From Paulinella micropora (lineage: Eukaryota; Cercozoa; Imbricatea; Euglyphida), in contig BJOX01000023.1 in the NCBI GenBank assembly GCA_009731375.1, positions 1,347,183 to 1,389,438 on the forward strand: a stretch of DNA of 42,256 nucleotides, read 5' to 3'. Below the pieces are notes generated by a model. It made no database searches. It was not told the DNA's origin and saw nothing but the letters and a program-made list of their open reading frames with translations. Each line of letters starts with the position of its first letter. Within the stretch, counting starts at the first letter, position 1. Made by a program: the position numbers and the translations under genes. Of the stretch, positions 1 to 12,538 are shown piece after piece.

Positions 1-384
1 TTTCAGCACCGGCCAAGCTGCACACCAACCACTGTCTCGCTGTGGTTGGTGTCTGTGCCCAGTTCAAGCCGAAAGGTAGCCGAGCCCTTTTGAACTATAC
101 GGGACAACACTAGAACACTCCCCAGGAGCGTGTGCCCTAAGGAGATGATGCCATGAGCAAGTCGAGGTTTCAGGAGTTCACGCTCGTTGTGAGTTACCTT
201 CTACAACCCCGACTTCATCAACCCTTTGCATCACGCCCCGACTTCATCAGCCATGGTCAGGAGTTGGTTGCCTGTTTAGCCCTTGCGCAGCGCGCGATTA
301 ACGGCGGACACAAAATCGTCATTGTAGGAGATAGTTAGATCTGAACCCCAGGCTGAGTTGCCAGTGGCAGAGACCGTCTCCAGG

Positions 385-386
<2 letters not shown>
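1..386. other. Gene-free leader with a short hairpin
   Basis: No coding region is supported here. A perfect 11 bp inverted repeat, ACACCAACCAC at 22-32 and GTGGTTGGTGT at 42-52, with a 9-base loop, is the only clear structure. Short open frames exist but have no recognisable domain. Confidence 0.4.
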
Positions 387-416
<30 letters not shown>

Positions 417-444
417 TAGATGGATAGATATAGATGGATAGATT

Positions 445-512
<68 letters not shown>

Positions 513-513
513 G
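387..513 (+). repeat. (GATA)n microsatellite
   Basis: GATA tetranucleotide array interrupted by ATAGATG variants near 415-445. Its reverse strand reads as a long Tyr-Leu-Ser-Ile repeat in any open frame, which should not be taken for a protein. Confidence 0.95.
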
Positions 514-727
514 AGGTGAAATAGCCGCCTGCACATATATCAATCTACAACTGCCGCCATGATCAACTTTAAGCTCTTTGTTTGTTTGTGTGTTTGTTTG
601 CTTGTTTGTTTGTTTGCTTTTGTGACTTGTTGTTTTGTTGGTTTTGGTTTTGGTTTGGTTTTGGTTTTGGTTTGTTGTTTTTCTTGGGCTTTCAGTTTCG
701 TTGTTGTCTTCCTTGGTCTCGGTTGTC

Positions 728-958
728 TGAGAAGTTCCTTGTCCTTGAGCAACGACTTCAAACGATTCGTTCTCGGCCGGTTCTGTGTGGCTTGTGTAAT
801 GGCTCATTTGAAAGCTCTCATCAAGAGCTTTCTAATGAGCCATTACACAGGTTGTAGATGCAAACATTGACTGAGATCGAAGCGCTTATGCAAACATTGA
901 CTGAGATCGAAGCGCTTGAAGTCATTGTTCGTTGTACTTAAGAAATAGGAACTTCTCC
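728..958. mobile_element. Foldback MITE-like element, copy 1
   Basis: A sequence with long imperfect terminal inverted repeats, starting near GAGAAGTTCC at 730 and ending with its complement GGAACTTCTC near 957. Its centre is an almost perfect 26 bp hairpin: arms 793-818 and 824-849, one mismatch, loop CATCA. It is related to the 217 bp copies at 13812-14028 and 29417-29633. It differs by an exact 30 bp tandem duplication at 858-887 and 888-917. There is no coding capacity. A non-autonomous DNA element moved by a transposase elsewhere is the simplest reading; target-site duplications are not clear. Confidence 0.75.
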
Positions 959-988
959 TGTCTCCTGTACAGTGTCATGGCGTGTGTT

Positions 989-1832
989 ACCCAGTTGCCT
1001 GATGTAGTATTTAAGTGAACTCGATGTGGTGTTGCATACTACATTTGTACATAAGTATTCATTCCTTGTTTATTTGTTTGCTGGTTTGTTTCTGTGACTT
1101 AATGTTTTTGTGTGTTTTGTTTGTTTTTGTTTGGATTGGCTTCTTCGTTGTTATTTTGTTGGTCTCGGCTGTCTCATGCATGGTGTTTGTGTGTGTATAT
1201 GTATGTATGTATGAATGTATGTATGTATGTATGTATGTATGCATGTTTTACCCAGTTGCCTGTGCGATGTAGTATCTCGAGCATGGTCTGTGCAGTGAAC
1301 TCGGGGTGGTGTTGCATGGTACAGTTGTACGCAAGTATTCTTCATTCCTTTTGTTGTTGTTGTTGTTGTTGTTGTTGTGAATTGTTGTTTTGTGTGTTTT
1401 GTTTGTTTTTGTTGTGTGTGTATATGTACGTATGTATGAATGTATGTATGTATGTATGTATGTATGTATGTATGTATGTATGTATGTTTTACCCAGTTGC
1501 CTGTGCGATGTAGTATCTCGAGCATGGTCTGTGCAGTGAACTCGGGGTGGTGTTGCATGGTACAGTTGTACGCAAGTATTCTTCATTCCTTTTGTTGTTG
1601 TTGTTGTTGTTGTTGTTGTGAATTGTTGTTTTGTGTGTTTTGTTTGTTTTTGTTGTGTGTGTATATGTACGTATGTATGAATGTATGTATGTATGTATGT
1701 ATGTATGTATGTATGTATGTATGTATGTTTTACCCAGTTGCCTGTGCGATGTAGTATCTCGAGCATGGTCTGTGCAGTGAACTCGGGGTGGTGTTGCATG
1801 GTACAGTTGTACGCAAGTATTCTTCATTCCTT

Positions 1833-1863
<31 letters not shown>

Positions 1864-2086
1864 GAATTGTTGTGTGTTTTGTTTGTTTTTGTTTGCATTT
1901 GCTTCGTTGTTGTTTTGTTGGTCTCGGCTGTCTCATGCATGGTGTTTGTGTGTGTATGTGTGTATATGTATGTATTTATGTATGTATGTATGTATGTTTT
2001 ACCCAGTTGCCTGTGCGATGTAGTATCTCGAGCATGGTCTGAGCAGTGAACTCGGGGTGGTGTTGCATAGTTAATACAGCCCTAGG
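989..2086 (+). repeat. Compound minisatellite with 241-269 bp units
   Basis: Each unit begins ACCCAGTTGCCTG, at 989, 1250, 1491, 1732 and 2001 (last one partial), giving lengths of 261, 241, 241 and 269. A unit contains a unique core, a (TTG)n stretch, a TTTTG/TTTG stretch and an (ATGT)n stretch. The 1250 and 1491 units look almost identical, so amplification was recent. The array ends in the 37 bp core at 2050-2086 that recurs at 8828, 8976 and 9112. Confidence 0.9.
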
Positions 2087-2142
2087 ATGTCATCATCGCC
2101 ATCATCATCATTATTAGGGTTATTTTTATCATGATGATGATG

Positions 2143-2274
<132 letters not shown>

Positions 2275-2542
2275 GGACACCGTGATAGCCCAGTGGTCAA
2301 GTTCTACCATCTGGGCCCTGTCGCCAGTTCGATTCCCGTCGGTGCCACCAGTATTTTCATTGAACATACCGGTCTATTTCTGGACCAGTATTTTCATTGA
2401 ACATACCGGCCCGTCTGGAAGTGTTGGAACTGCCCTTGCGGGGGTGTCATTAGAGCTTATCGTCAATTCTTCGTACTCCCCTCACGGGTGAGACGATGGA
2501 GGCGCATGTGCAGAAATGCATCAGCGATTGACAGAGAAACAC

Positions 2543-2630
<88 letters not shown>
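2275..2630 (+). mobile_element. tRNA-derived SINE, plus-strand copy
   Basis: The head at 2275-2347 is tRNA-like. A box A match TAGCCCAGTGG lies at 2286-2296 and a box B match AGTTCGATTCC at 2326-2336, the internal RNA polymerase III promoter. The 3' acceptor strand CGGTGCC is preserved, and its partner at the start is slightly mutated. A tRNA-unrelated body runs to 2542, containing TGGAGGCGCATGTGCAG at 2497-2513, a motif shared with the 3' end of the LINE at 3620-8798. The tail is (ATT)n at 2543-2630. A possible duplication of ACCAGTATTTTCATTGAACA lies near 2347 and 2382. Transcription by Pol III and mobilisation by the LINE are inferred from family knowledge. Confidence 0.85.
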
Positions 2631-2631
<1 letters not shown>

Positions 2632-3619
2632 TGGAGGGGTGCACAAGATGGCACTCCATGGGAAGAGGAGGTGGTTGGGCCTCTCCCCACGAAGGTGACC
2701 GCTTGGGGAGGGCGGTCACCGGGATATGCGCAACTCTCAACTGGGCATTTACTCGGTAGGGGTTCGGCCAGGCAGGTTGTGGGGTTGTCTGTTGGATTGT
2801 TGGTTGGCTCGTTTTTCTTGGCTGTTGGTTTGGGTCTGGTTTCCTGGTTAGCCCATTTTCGCCGAATTTCCTGCCGAGTAAATGCCTGGGGGCTTCCAGT
2901 TCCGGTTTGGTGATCTTGTTGAGGTGAGCATTCGGAGGAAACAGTACCGAGATGGGTTGAAGATAGGATTCACATTGAGCCGAGATGGGGCTGAGTTGAC
3001 CTGTTCCAACTCGGCTCCATTTCGGCTTCATGTTAATCCTATCTTCATCCTATCTGGGTTTTGTCTCCTCCCTATCTTCGCTTCTTCGGGGTTGCCTAAC
3101 TGGAACACATGATGAGCGCACGTTGGAGAGGGGCTTCAGTCGGTCCCAATGCCTTGCCAGTGCCTTGCTGCGTTGCCGTGCCTTGCCCCATGCATTCACA
3201 CCCTCCACCGTTGCATTTCTAACTGAGCAGCTTCGGCTGGGATTACTATACTTGTCTGTAAGACCCTATAGGTACCGCTAGGTTCGCGCCTTCTATACCC
3301 ACGTGGGGGAAGGAGTTTCAGCGGCACGCCGTCCGATCTGGCTCCACTCGGGGACACCCGTACCTCATGATGTGTATTGTTAGGAGCAGCTGAAAGTCCA
3401 TAAGGCATGAGAGTAGAGGCGTTGGCGATGCGATGGAGAGTGTGTGTAGTGCGTGAGGCAGGTTCTGGCGACGCTGGGGGTGCTGGCGGGCGCCGAAGGG
3501 CACGAAGCGACGCGGCAGCGTCCAGTGACACCGGCGGAAATGCGTGTAGTGTGTGTTGCAGATACCGCCGATGCTATTTGCATGGGCGGGCGCTTTCCTC
3601 AGCGTAAAGAGGCACGGCG
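2631..3619 (+). other. Probable 5' leader of LINE-1w, with a long hairpin
   Basis: This 989 bp stretch lies between the SINE tail and the LINE ORF and has no supported gene. It probably includes the LINE 5' UTR, but the exact left edge cannot be set from one copy. Two inverted repeats stand out: 13 bp arms at 2744-2756 and 2874-2886, and the long foldback at 2929-3076. Confidence 0.5.
2929..3076. repeat. 148 bp foldback hairpin with about 70 bp arms
   Basis: The inner arms 2959-2998 and 3007-3046 pair over 40 positions with two mismatches and four G-U type pairs, closing an 8-base loop. Pairing continues less perfectly outward to about 2929 and 3076. As RNA this would be a very stable stem. 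It may be part of the LINE leader, a small MITE, or a small-RNA precursor. Confidence 0.8.
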
Positions 3620-6600
3620 GTGATGGCCAGCGACATTAACCGTCTACTCTCAATGGATTACAAATACGCGAAGCACGGAGCTACCACTGTGGCCCTTATG
3701 GGACAAGGTAGAATCGCCGAAGACCTGGACAATCCCCGTGGGAACGCCTCTTCGACTGGCTCTGGCCCGATGTCCCAGGATGGGAGGATGAGGGCTCGCG
3801 TATATGACGGAATTCCTGAACCACGTGAAGAGGCTATCTTGGCTGCGCCTCATCCTTCCTCCCCAAACCTGGCACACGGGTGGGCGCTTCAACATAAGGC
3901 GAGCGGCGCTATATGGCAGATGGCACCGCCGCCTCGACGGTACCGGCGGGTAGATCGGTACGACAAGGACTGGCGTAATCGGATTGTCTGGGGGCTCTCA
4001 GAACGCGCCAACCTACAGGAGATCGCCTCCAAAATGAGCGGTCTTGGTCTGGTGGTCCCGGTAATGGAGTGGCAAGGCCAGCGAATGTCTCGTCACCTGG
4101 AGCTGGTCTACGAGGACGATGACAGCAGGCAGACGGCGTTGCAGCAACTCAAACATCTCAAATTCTTCGGCAGAGGGGTCAATGTGGCCCTTGGGCGCAG
4201 GTTCAGGGACAGGGAACGTGTCCGAAGGCTTATTCGCATCCATCTGCGTGGGGAAGCGGCGGTCCGGAAGGAGGAAGCTGCGACGGGATATCGCGTCTTG
4301 CCTCTGCATGAAGAATGTGTCGATGATGTGCAGGTGGTGTCTTCGGAATTGGCTGCCGATGCACCTAAGTGTGTGTCTGAGTGTGCTGATGTGCATGTGG
4401 TGCCCCTGCATTCGGCGGCCAGTGCAGTGGGGGACCAACCTGCGCAAGCACCTGCAGAGGGGGGCAGCACGAGGGCGGAAGCCAAGCGCGGCCGTCGGGT
4501 CCGGAAACGAGCCAAGAAGCACCGCTCCAAGCAGTTCGATACCGGCTTCAAGCTACTCGTCGCGAGTCACAACTGGCAGGGTAAAACGGGATACGACAAC
4601 GTAGGCACGGCGGAATGGGCATCATTCTACAAGCACGAGGGCTGGCTAGTCATCGGGGCTCAGGAGCACCGCATGGGCAAGAAGCAACTTTCCAAATGCA
4701 GCCTGGATGGATTCCGGATTTTTGGAAAACCTGCGGAGGTCAGCGAGAAAAATCGCTGCAAGGGTGGGGTTCTATTCGCGGTGGCTAACTTCCTTGGTCC
4801 GTATTGCAACCTGGTGTCAGCCCCCGTCGACCACCGGCAGCAAGTGTGGCTGCGTAACGCCTCGGGTGTTACCGGCGCTCAGGATATCTATGTGGGCAAC
4901 GGCTACTTTCCCCATGCAACGCAGGAAGAAGAGTCGTCAGAGGCGTATGCGGCCTGGCAGGCAGCTATAGCTTTTTTTGGAGCCAAAGGTCTTGTGGTCA
5001 CGGTGGCGGATGCCAACGCGAAGCTCGGGCCGGCATGCAGCCGAAAAGAGGAGGGCATCGTCAGTCAGCACGGGGAGGTCGATGATAAGGGAGCACCGGT
5101 ACGTTCGGAGAACGGCAAGAGACTCGCGGCTGTCCTCGTCGCTACGGGCCTGCGAAATCTGAGCGGCTTCTCGTGCCCAGTGGAAGGGTCCTACTGGTGG
5201 TCCCGGCGTGAGCAGCGCGGCATGGGCACAGGCAAGCACCTCCTCGATTACATCTGCGCGTCGCCTGGCTTGGCATCTGGAGCAAAGTTCGGAGTATGCG
5301 AAGATGATCTTGATACGGACCACAAGGCAGTATGGGCCGAACTGACGTGGAGCGGCCAGCGCCGGCCAAAGCGGGCTGCGAAACCTTACAGGTCCTTTCG
5401 TGTTGATAAGCTTATTGGTGCTGGTGTCTCGGGTAATGATCACGCTGCGAAGCAAGCGCTGGATTATCTACGCGACAAGTTCGATGACGTATTCCAGCAT
5501 TGCCTACAGAAGCTTGGAGTGCATCAGCTGCCTGAGCTTGACCTATCGGGTGGTGCCGACAGCCAACGGGTGGTAGATGACGTCACCGAGCGAGTGGCGC
5601 AGTCCTTCCGAATGGCGGCGCACCGGGTCCTTGGCTCCAGATGTATACGACCCCGTTTCACCAACAATTGGTTCGACGGGGAGCTAAAGGAGCTCATTCA
5701 GCAGCGCCGGGAGGCCTACGCAGCATACAGGAGGGATGAATCGAATGCGGAAGCCCGTCTGAATTGGCTACGGCTCCGCAAGCAAATTCGGAAGGCAACT
5801 CGGGCCAAGAAGTCCGCCTCCTTCAAGCAAGTGCAGGAAGAAGCGGTCAAATGTCAACGCGAGCAATCCTCAAAGCGCTTTTGGCTACTCGCGAAGCGGC
5901 TTGGCGGGGCACGCAGAACGAAGGTCTCCGCGCCGGTGCAAAGGGAGGATGGCTCACTGGCGTGTACGCTGCCGGAAAAGGTCGCTCGGTGGGAGGAATT
6001 TCGGAAAAATTCGGTGAAGCCACGGGAAAATCCGGCAAGTGCGGCTGTTGTGGTGGAGTGCTGTGCAGAAGCAGGCTCGCTGGAGTGGGAGGAAGCCGAA
6101 GCTAAGCGGCAGTTCCACTGGAACGATCGCTTCAGAGATGAGGTGGCCCGGGCTATGAAGGAGCACGAAGTAGGTGAAGACACTTGCGAAGAGCTGGACA
6201 AGCCGTTCACGCAAGAGGAGGTCCTTGCAAGGCAACGTGCCCTGAATAACCACAAAGCTTGTGGCGAGGACAAAGTGAAGAACGAGATGCTCAAGTATGG
6301 CGGCGCCTACATCAATGGCTACTTAACGCAGTACTTCAACTGGATTCGAGAAGCCGAGAGGACTCCAAAAGCTTGGGGCAAGGGAATCATCGTCAATATC
6401 CCCAAGGGTGGGGATCCTACGGATCCTGACAACTGATATGATATCTCGATTATTAGTTGCCTTGGTAAGCTGTATCTGTCCTTATTAGCTACTCGTCTAA
6501 CGCTCTTCGTGGATGGCCCGGATAAGCTACGTCCAGAGCAGGGAGGCTTCCGCCCGGGGCGTCGCACTACGGATCAGGTCTTTACCCTTTGGCAGAGGTT

Positions 6601-8728
6601 GAAGGGGCGTCAGCAGCAGAAGCGGGAGTCGTATGTCCTGTTCGTCGATCTACGCAAGGCTTTCCCGTCTGTTTGGAGAGATGGCCTATTTGAGAGGCTC
6701 TGGAAGCTGGGTGTAAGGGGCAAGTTCTGGCGCACGCTACGCAGGTGCTACGAGCAGACTTCGTCGCAAGTGCTAGTTGATGGAGCACTCACCCCCGAAG
6801 TACTGGAGGGTGTAGGCGTCCAACAGGGGTCCCCTCTCTCTCCCACACTCTTCAACGTCTTTATGGATGAGCTGTGTGATCGGCTGGCGAGTGCCCTCAA
6901 GATCACGGATGTGAAGCGGCTGAACGACATCAAGGCACTTCTATACGCGGACGACGTGGCCCTCATCGCTCACAGTCGCACCGAGCTCCAGAAGATGGTC
7001 AATGTTGTGGCCAAGTTCGCGGAAGATTACCGGCTGGAAGTCAACTTGAAGCCCGGCAAGACGGAAATCATGCCCATTTACACGTCGAGCAAGGCGAAAC
7101 GACCAAGTATCAGGGAGCGAGGTGAGCCCGTGGTGTGGTTTCGCGGCCAGAAGCTTTGTGTCACCAGTCAGTACAAGTACCTGGGAGTGGTTATCACCGA
7201 CGACCTGAAGTGGAAGGAGCAGGCCCTGCGGGCTACGCGTGTCACTGAAGTCGCCACCGCAGGTTGGTACTCTTTGTGGTGTGCAGGTGAGATACAAGCT
7301 AGGTATCGTCTCATGTGCTGGAATCAACTTGTGGGGGCCAAGCTGAAGTACGCCTTCGATGTCTGGCGTGCCCCCGTATCGCAGCTCACCAAGCTGGAGG
7401 CAGCAATGCTGCGCCCCATGAGGATGATTCTCGGCATCAGCCCTAAGACAAGCAAGTGGATTACACTCTTTCTGGCGCGCTCTTTGAGTGCGGAGCGTTT
7501 GCGGCGGGCGGCGCAACTGAAGTTCTATGGACGGCTGCGTGTTCTACCGGAGAAGCGATTTCCTGTCATCGCATCTCAAGTCAAATCCGACTGGACTGCG
7601 GAGGCCGAAGGCGCTATCAGGGACTCAATGGATCTACAACAAGGGCTTCAGGAGCTCCTAAATAGCTCAGAGAAGGACCTCGAGGGTTGGTGTTCGACTG
7701 TGGACAAGTGGGCCCTTCAGCAGGACGTCAAGATGGTGCAGCAACTGATGTGGGACAAGCGAGAGGCAGGCAGCGATCTTACTGATGGCCTGCGAGTCAT
7801 CCTAAGACAAGTCTTTGGAACTAAGGAGTTCCCAAGATGGGTAGCCCTTGATGATGCGCATTATAATCTGCTTCGGAGAAGGTTGCTCAGCTGCAACAAC
7901 CGCCTTCGGTTGTACCGCAGCAAGTTGGTCAGTGGCATGTCCCCTCGCTGCTTCTGTTGTCATGATGATGTCAATGAGTCCCTTGCGCACTTCTTATGGG
8001 ATTGCCCCATGCATGAGGGGAGACGTAAGCAGCTGTTGCTGAGTATGCAGAGGCTCGGTGGCATGGCTGTGGGGGGTGCTGAGGGGGATGGAGGGAGTGA
8101 GGAGGGTGGTGAGGTCGTAGGCGGTGAGGTTGTGGTGGAGGATGTGTTGCTTGGGCGGGAGCGGGAGGGCTCTGTGCGGCAGGGTTGGGATGATATGTCG
8201 CCTGTGGATCAATCACGATTGTTTTGTAAGCTTTTTCAGGGGAAGTCGCGCTTCCGCAGTAACTTTAGGCTTGCTGCGTTGTTAGGGGTTACAGCGTTGC
8301 GTCCCCCTCCAAAGTTGGATGTGTTGTTTGGATCATATGTGTCTGAGTGTTGGTCTGCTAGGGAGGGTAAAAGGGAGGAGCTTGGGGTGGAGGATGGGGG
8401 CGAGGAGGTGATTGACCTCACTGAGGTTCCATCAGCTTCTGTCCCACCCTCTCCCCCAAGTGACGTTGATGTTGCGCGGCGCGGCCGTCCGCGCAGTGTG
8501 GACGTCCTGGCTAGAGAGAGGGGTTCGGGAGCGCAGCGTAGTGTCTCCGAGTTCTTCTCTTCAGCTAACACCCTCGCATCTAGCTCTTCATGCACTTCAC
8601 AGCCCCCATCTGCCCCTGCTGTTGCTGTTGCTGCTATGTCTGTTTGGTGTTCTGACAATGCGTTGGGATCGGCTGACCCCGGTGACCCAATGGAGGCACA
8701 TGTCCAGGATCTGGATCTGATGCTATAG
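3620..8728 (+). pseudogene. LINE-1w fused ORF: RRM-like, APE endonuclease, reverse transcriptase, zinc knuckle; one in-frame TGA
   Basis: One continuous frame of 1702 codons broken only by TGA at 6434-6436 (codon 939). Residues about 110-220 resemble the RRM-like region of LINE ORF1 proteins, followed by a basic stretch. The APE endonuclease begins near residue 312 and keeps its catalytic set: N318, E349, D464/N466 and D567-H568. The reverse transcriptase has FVDLRKAF (D1010), QQGSPLSP (1068 on), YADD at 1109-1112 and a KYLGV motif after it. A Cys/His knuckle of zf-RVT type starts near residue 1444. The TGA falls in the conserved block just after DPDN, at the position where RTs carry NYR-G-I-S, so this copy cannot make full RT without readthrough. 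ORF1 and ORF2 functions in one ORF is notable. The family acts by target-primed reverse transcription. Confidence 0.9.
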
Positions 8729-8740
8729 TCTGAGGAAGCC

Positions 8741-8798
<58 letters not shown>
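8691..8798 (+). mobile_element. LINE-1w 3' end and (ATT)n tail
   Basis: The last codons and the TAG stop at 8726 run almost directly into (ATT)n at 8741-8798. There is no long 3' UTR and no poly(A). TGGAGGCACATGTCCAG at 8691-8707 matches the SINE motif at 2497-2513 in 15 of 17 positions, which is the signature expected when a SINE borrows a LINE tail. Confidence 0.75.
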
Positions 8799-8915
8799 GG
8801 TAGGTAGGTACGTAGGTAGGTAGATAGACTCGTGGTGGTGTTGCGTAGTGAATACAGCCCTAGGTAGGTAGGTAGGTAGGTAGGTAGGTAGGTAGGTAGG
8901 TAGATAGATACATAA

Positions 8916-8975
<60 letters not shown>

Positions 8976-9036
8976 ACTCGGGGTGGTGTTGCATAGTGAA
9001 TACAGCCCTAGGTAGGTAGGTAGGTAGGTAGGTAGG

Positions 9037-9112
<76 letters not shown>

Positions 9113-9211
9113 CTCGGTATGGTGTTGCATAGTTAGTACAGCCCTAGGTAGGTAGGTAGGTAGGTAGGTAGGTAGATAGCTAGATAGGTAGGTAGGTAGG
9201 TAGATAGATAA

Positions 9212-9265
<54 letters not shown>

Positions 9266-9315
9266 GGATGGATGGATGGATGGATGGATAGATAGATAAA
9301 TAGATAGATAGATAA

Positions 9316-9398
<83 letters not shown>

Positions 9399-9408
9399 CC
9401 CGCCGCTG
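8799..9408 (+). repeat. Compound satellite: 37 bp cores between GGTA/GATA arrays
   Basis: Three 37 bp cores at 8828-8864, 8976-9012 and 9112-9148 begin ACT CG and end ACAGCCCTAGG. Each flows into (GGTA)n and then (GATA)n. The fourth known copy ends the minisatellite at 2050-2086. GATA and GGAT variants fill 9149-9408. No gene is supported. Confidence 0.9.
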
Positions 9409-9548
9409 GCGTCTGCCGCTTTCGCCACACACTCAACTGGCGTACTATATACATACATACATACATACATACATACATAAATACATACATACATACATAC
9501 GTACATACGTACATCTATAAGAGCAGCGAGAATATAGAGCATACATAC

Positions 9549-9579
<31 letters not shown>

Positions 9580-9867
9580 GATACATGTACATACATACGT
9601 ACATACTCTAAGAGCAGCGAGAACATAGAGCATACATACATACATACATACATACATACATACACATACCTACATACATACTTACATACGTACATACACA
9701 TACACATACTTACATACTTACATGTCCGGAAGCGTGTAGCAATGCTATACATACATACATACATAATTACATACATACATACATACATACACACACACAT
9801 ACATAGATACACACACACACACATACATACATACATACATACATAGAGGGGGTTACTGTTAGGACGG

Positions 9868-9868
<1 letters not shown>
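9409..9868 (+). repeat. (ATAC)n arrays with a repeated AGAGCAGCGAGAA core
   Basis: ATAC tetranucleotides with variants ACAC and CTTAC. Two copies of a short core, AAGAGCAGCGAGAA.ATAGAG, occur near 9519 and 9610, again a unique core alternating with a microsatellite. No gene is supported. Confidence 0.9.
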
Positions 9869-9900
<32 letters not shown>

Positions 9901-10108
9901 CATACATTCATACATTCATACATAGAAAATGCCTAGCTAATGCCAAAAATATGGCACCGATACGGACAAAACATTTACTAGATAGATTCTTAATACGAAA
10001 GATATGGACAAAATTCCAAATGACTAGATTCTAATACGAAAGGGGAGGAGAGGACATAGAACGTTTTCCAGAAAATTATTGCCGGTAATAGCGTGGAAAT
10101 TTAATAGG
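9869..10108. other. Short unique AT-rich segment
   Basis: Between the ATAC array and the next GGTA array lies about 240 bp of non-repetitive sequence with no convincing coding potential. The partial repeat ACTAGAT..TTCT.AATACGAAAG occurs twice, near 9977 and 10023. Confidence 0.4.
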
Positions 10109-10154
10109 TAGGTAGGTAGGTAGGTAGGTAGGTAGGTAGGTAGGTAGGTAGGTG

Positions 10155-10248
<94 letters not shown>
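10109..10248 (+). repeat. GGTA/GATA microsatellite, tail of repeat R430
   Basis: (GGTA)n followed by (GATA)n leading straight into GAGATATCGACTAA, the left edge of the R430 repeat. On the minus strand R430 thus ends in an (ATCT)n tail. Confidence 0.9.
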
Positions 10249-10249
<1 letters not shown>

Positions 10250-10478
10250 GAGATATCGACTAAGGTCAGAAAAAAGGAGCTTCTGATTTCGTCAACCAAG
10301 GAAGTCTGTAAAGTATTGACCCGATGCCCAGCTAAGCCGTGATGTTTGCACGGAAGGGACTGATACAGGCGATACCAAAGCTCCCTAGTACCAGGCGGGG
10401 CCAGGGCTCGTTCCATAAAGCGCCCCTTGCAGAACGAGCTCCCACCTCCATTACAGAGGGCCCAGTAAGCAGATGGAG
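10249..10478 (-). mobile_element. R430 dispersed repeat, partial copy left of the gap
   Basis: This 230 bp segment matches 23161-23391 almost base for base. It stops at CAGATGGAG, where the 23 kb copy continues into TTTCGAGACTG but this one turns into a GATA array. The family appears to be a non-autonomous retroelement with an (ATCT)n tail on the minus strand. There is no recognised protein; the open frames across it are not conserved domains. Confidence 0.7.
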
Positions 10479-11177
<699 letters not shown>

Positions 11178-12077
11178 NNNNNNNNNNNNNNNNNNNNNNN
11201 NNNNNNNNNNNNNNNNNNNNNNNNNNNNNNNNNNNNNNNNNNNNNNNNNNNNNNNNNNNNNNNNNNNNNNNNNNNNNNNNNNNNNNNNNNNNNNNNNNNN
11301 NNNNNNNNNNNNNNNNNNNNNNNNNNNNNNNNNNNNNNNNNNNNNNNNNNNNNNNNNNNNNNNNNNNNNNNNNNNNNNNNNNNNNNNNNNNNNNNNNNNN
11401 NNNNNNNNNNNNNNNNNNNNNNNNNNNNNNNNNNNNNNNNNNNNNNNNNNNNNNNNNNNNNNNNNNNNNNNNNNNNNNNNNNNNNNNNNNNNNNNNNNNN
11501 NNNNNNNNNNNNNNNNNNNNNNNNNNNNNNNNNNNNNNNNNNNNNNNNNNNNNNNNNNNNNNNNNNNNNNNNNNNNNNNNNNNNNNNNNNNNNNNNNNNN
11601 NNNNNNNNNNNNNNNNNNNNNNNNNNNNNNNNNNNNNNNNNNNNNNNNNNNNNNNNNNNNNNNNNNNNNNNNNNNNNNNNNNNNNNNNNNNNNNNNNNNN
11701 NNNNNNNNNNNNNNNNNNNNNNNNNNNNNNNNNNNNNNNNNNNNNNNNNNNNNNNNNNNNNNNNNNNNNNNNNNNNNNNNNNNNNNNNNNNNNNNNNNNN
11801 NNNNNNNNNNNNNNNNNNNNNNNNNNNNNNNNNNNNNNNNNNNNNNNNNNNNNNNNNNNNNNNNNNNNNNNNNNNNNNNNNNNNNNNNNNNNNNNNNNNN
11901 NNNNNNNNNNNNNNNNNNNNNNNNNNNNNNNNNNNNNNNNNNNNNNNNNNNNNNNNNNNNNNNNNNNNNNNNNNNNNNNNNNNNNNNNNNNNNNNNNNNN
12001 NNNNNNNNNNNNNNNNNNNNNNNNNNNNNNNNNNNNNNNNNNNNNNNNNNNNNNNNNNNNNNNNNNNNNNNNNNNNN
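11178..12077. other. Assembly gap, 900 N
   Basis: Unsequenced. It is flanked on both sides by the same 21 bp (10458-10478 and 12078-12098), so the true sequence may be shorter or repeated. Confidence 1.
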
Positions 12078-12300
12078 GGGCCCAGTAAGCAGATGGAGTT
12101 TCGAGACTGTTCGACAGTCTAGTATAAACCGACAGAGCACTGTGGGTTTTATTCCGGGCTCAACAAGCGAGAAAGGGCACCCTGAGGGAACAGGATTGTG
12201 CTTCCCGTCGCTATTTCGGCATGTGACTTATAGGTGTATGGCTAGGCACACATAAGGCACCCCACCACGGGCCCAGCACACCCACACCATCCCCTAATTC
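12078..12300 (-). mobile_element. R430 dispersed repeat, partial copy right of the gap
   Basis: Matches 23371-23590 closely. Together with 10249-10478 it would make one complete R430 copy interrupted by a tetranucleotide array and the gap. It then meets (GATA)n at 12301. Confidence 0.7.
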
Positions 12301-12342
<42 letters not shown>

Positions 12343-12381
12343 GATAGCTGCTTTCATATCCCTTTTCTGTTATCTTAGACG

Positions 12382-12434
<53 letters not shown>

Positions 12435-12478
12435 ATATCTATCTATCTACCTACCTACCTACCTACCTACCTACCTAT
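12301..12478. repeat. Inverted pair of tetranucleotide arrays, (GATA)n then (TATC)n
   Basis: GATA repeats at 12301-12341 and the complementary CTAT repeats at about 12383-12450, continuing as (CTAC)n to 12477. The 40 bp between them is unique. The two arrays could pair as a hairpin or cruciform. Confidence 0.9.
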
Positions 12479-12538
12479 AATCATCTTTATCACCATTATT
12501 CTTGGCAACATTTAAGCGGCAAAAAAATATTCCCAACT

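Noticed and set aside
319-870. Coding frames on both strands across 319-870
   Set aside because: They run through GATA, TTTG and MITE sequence, and none has a domain.
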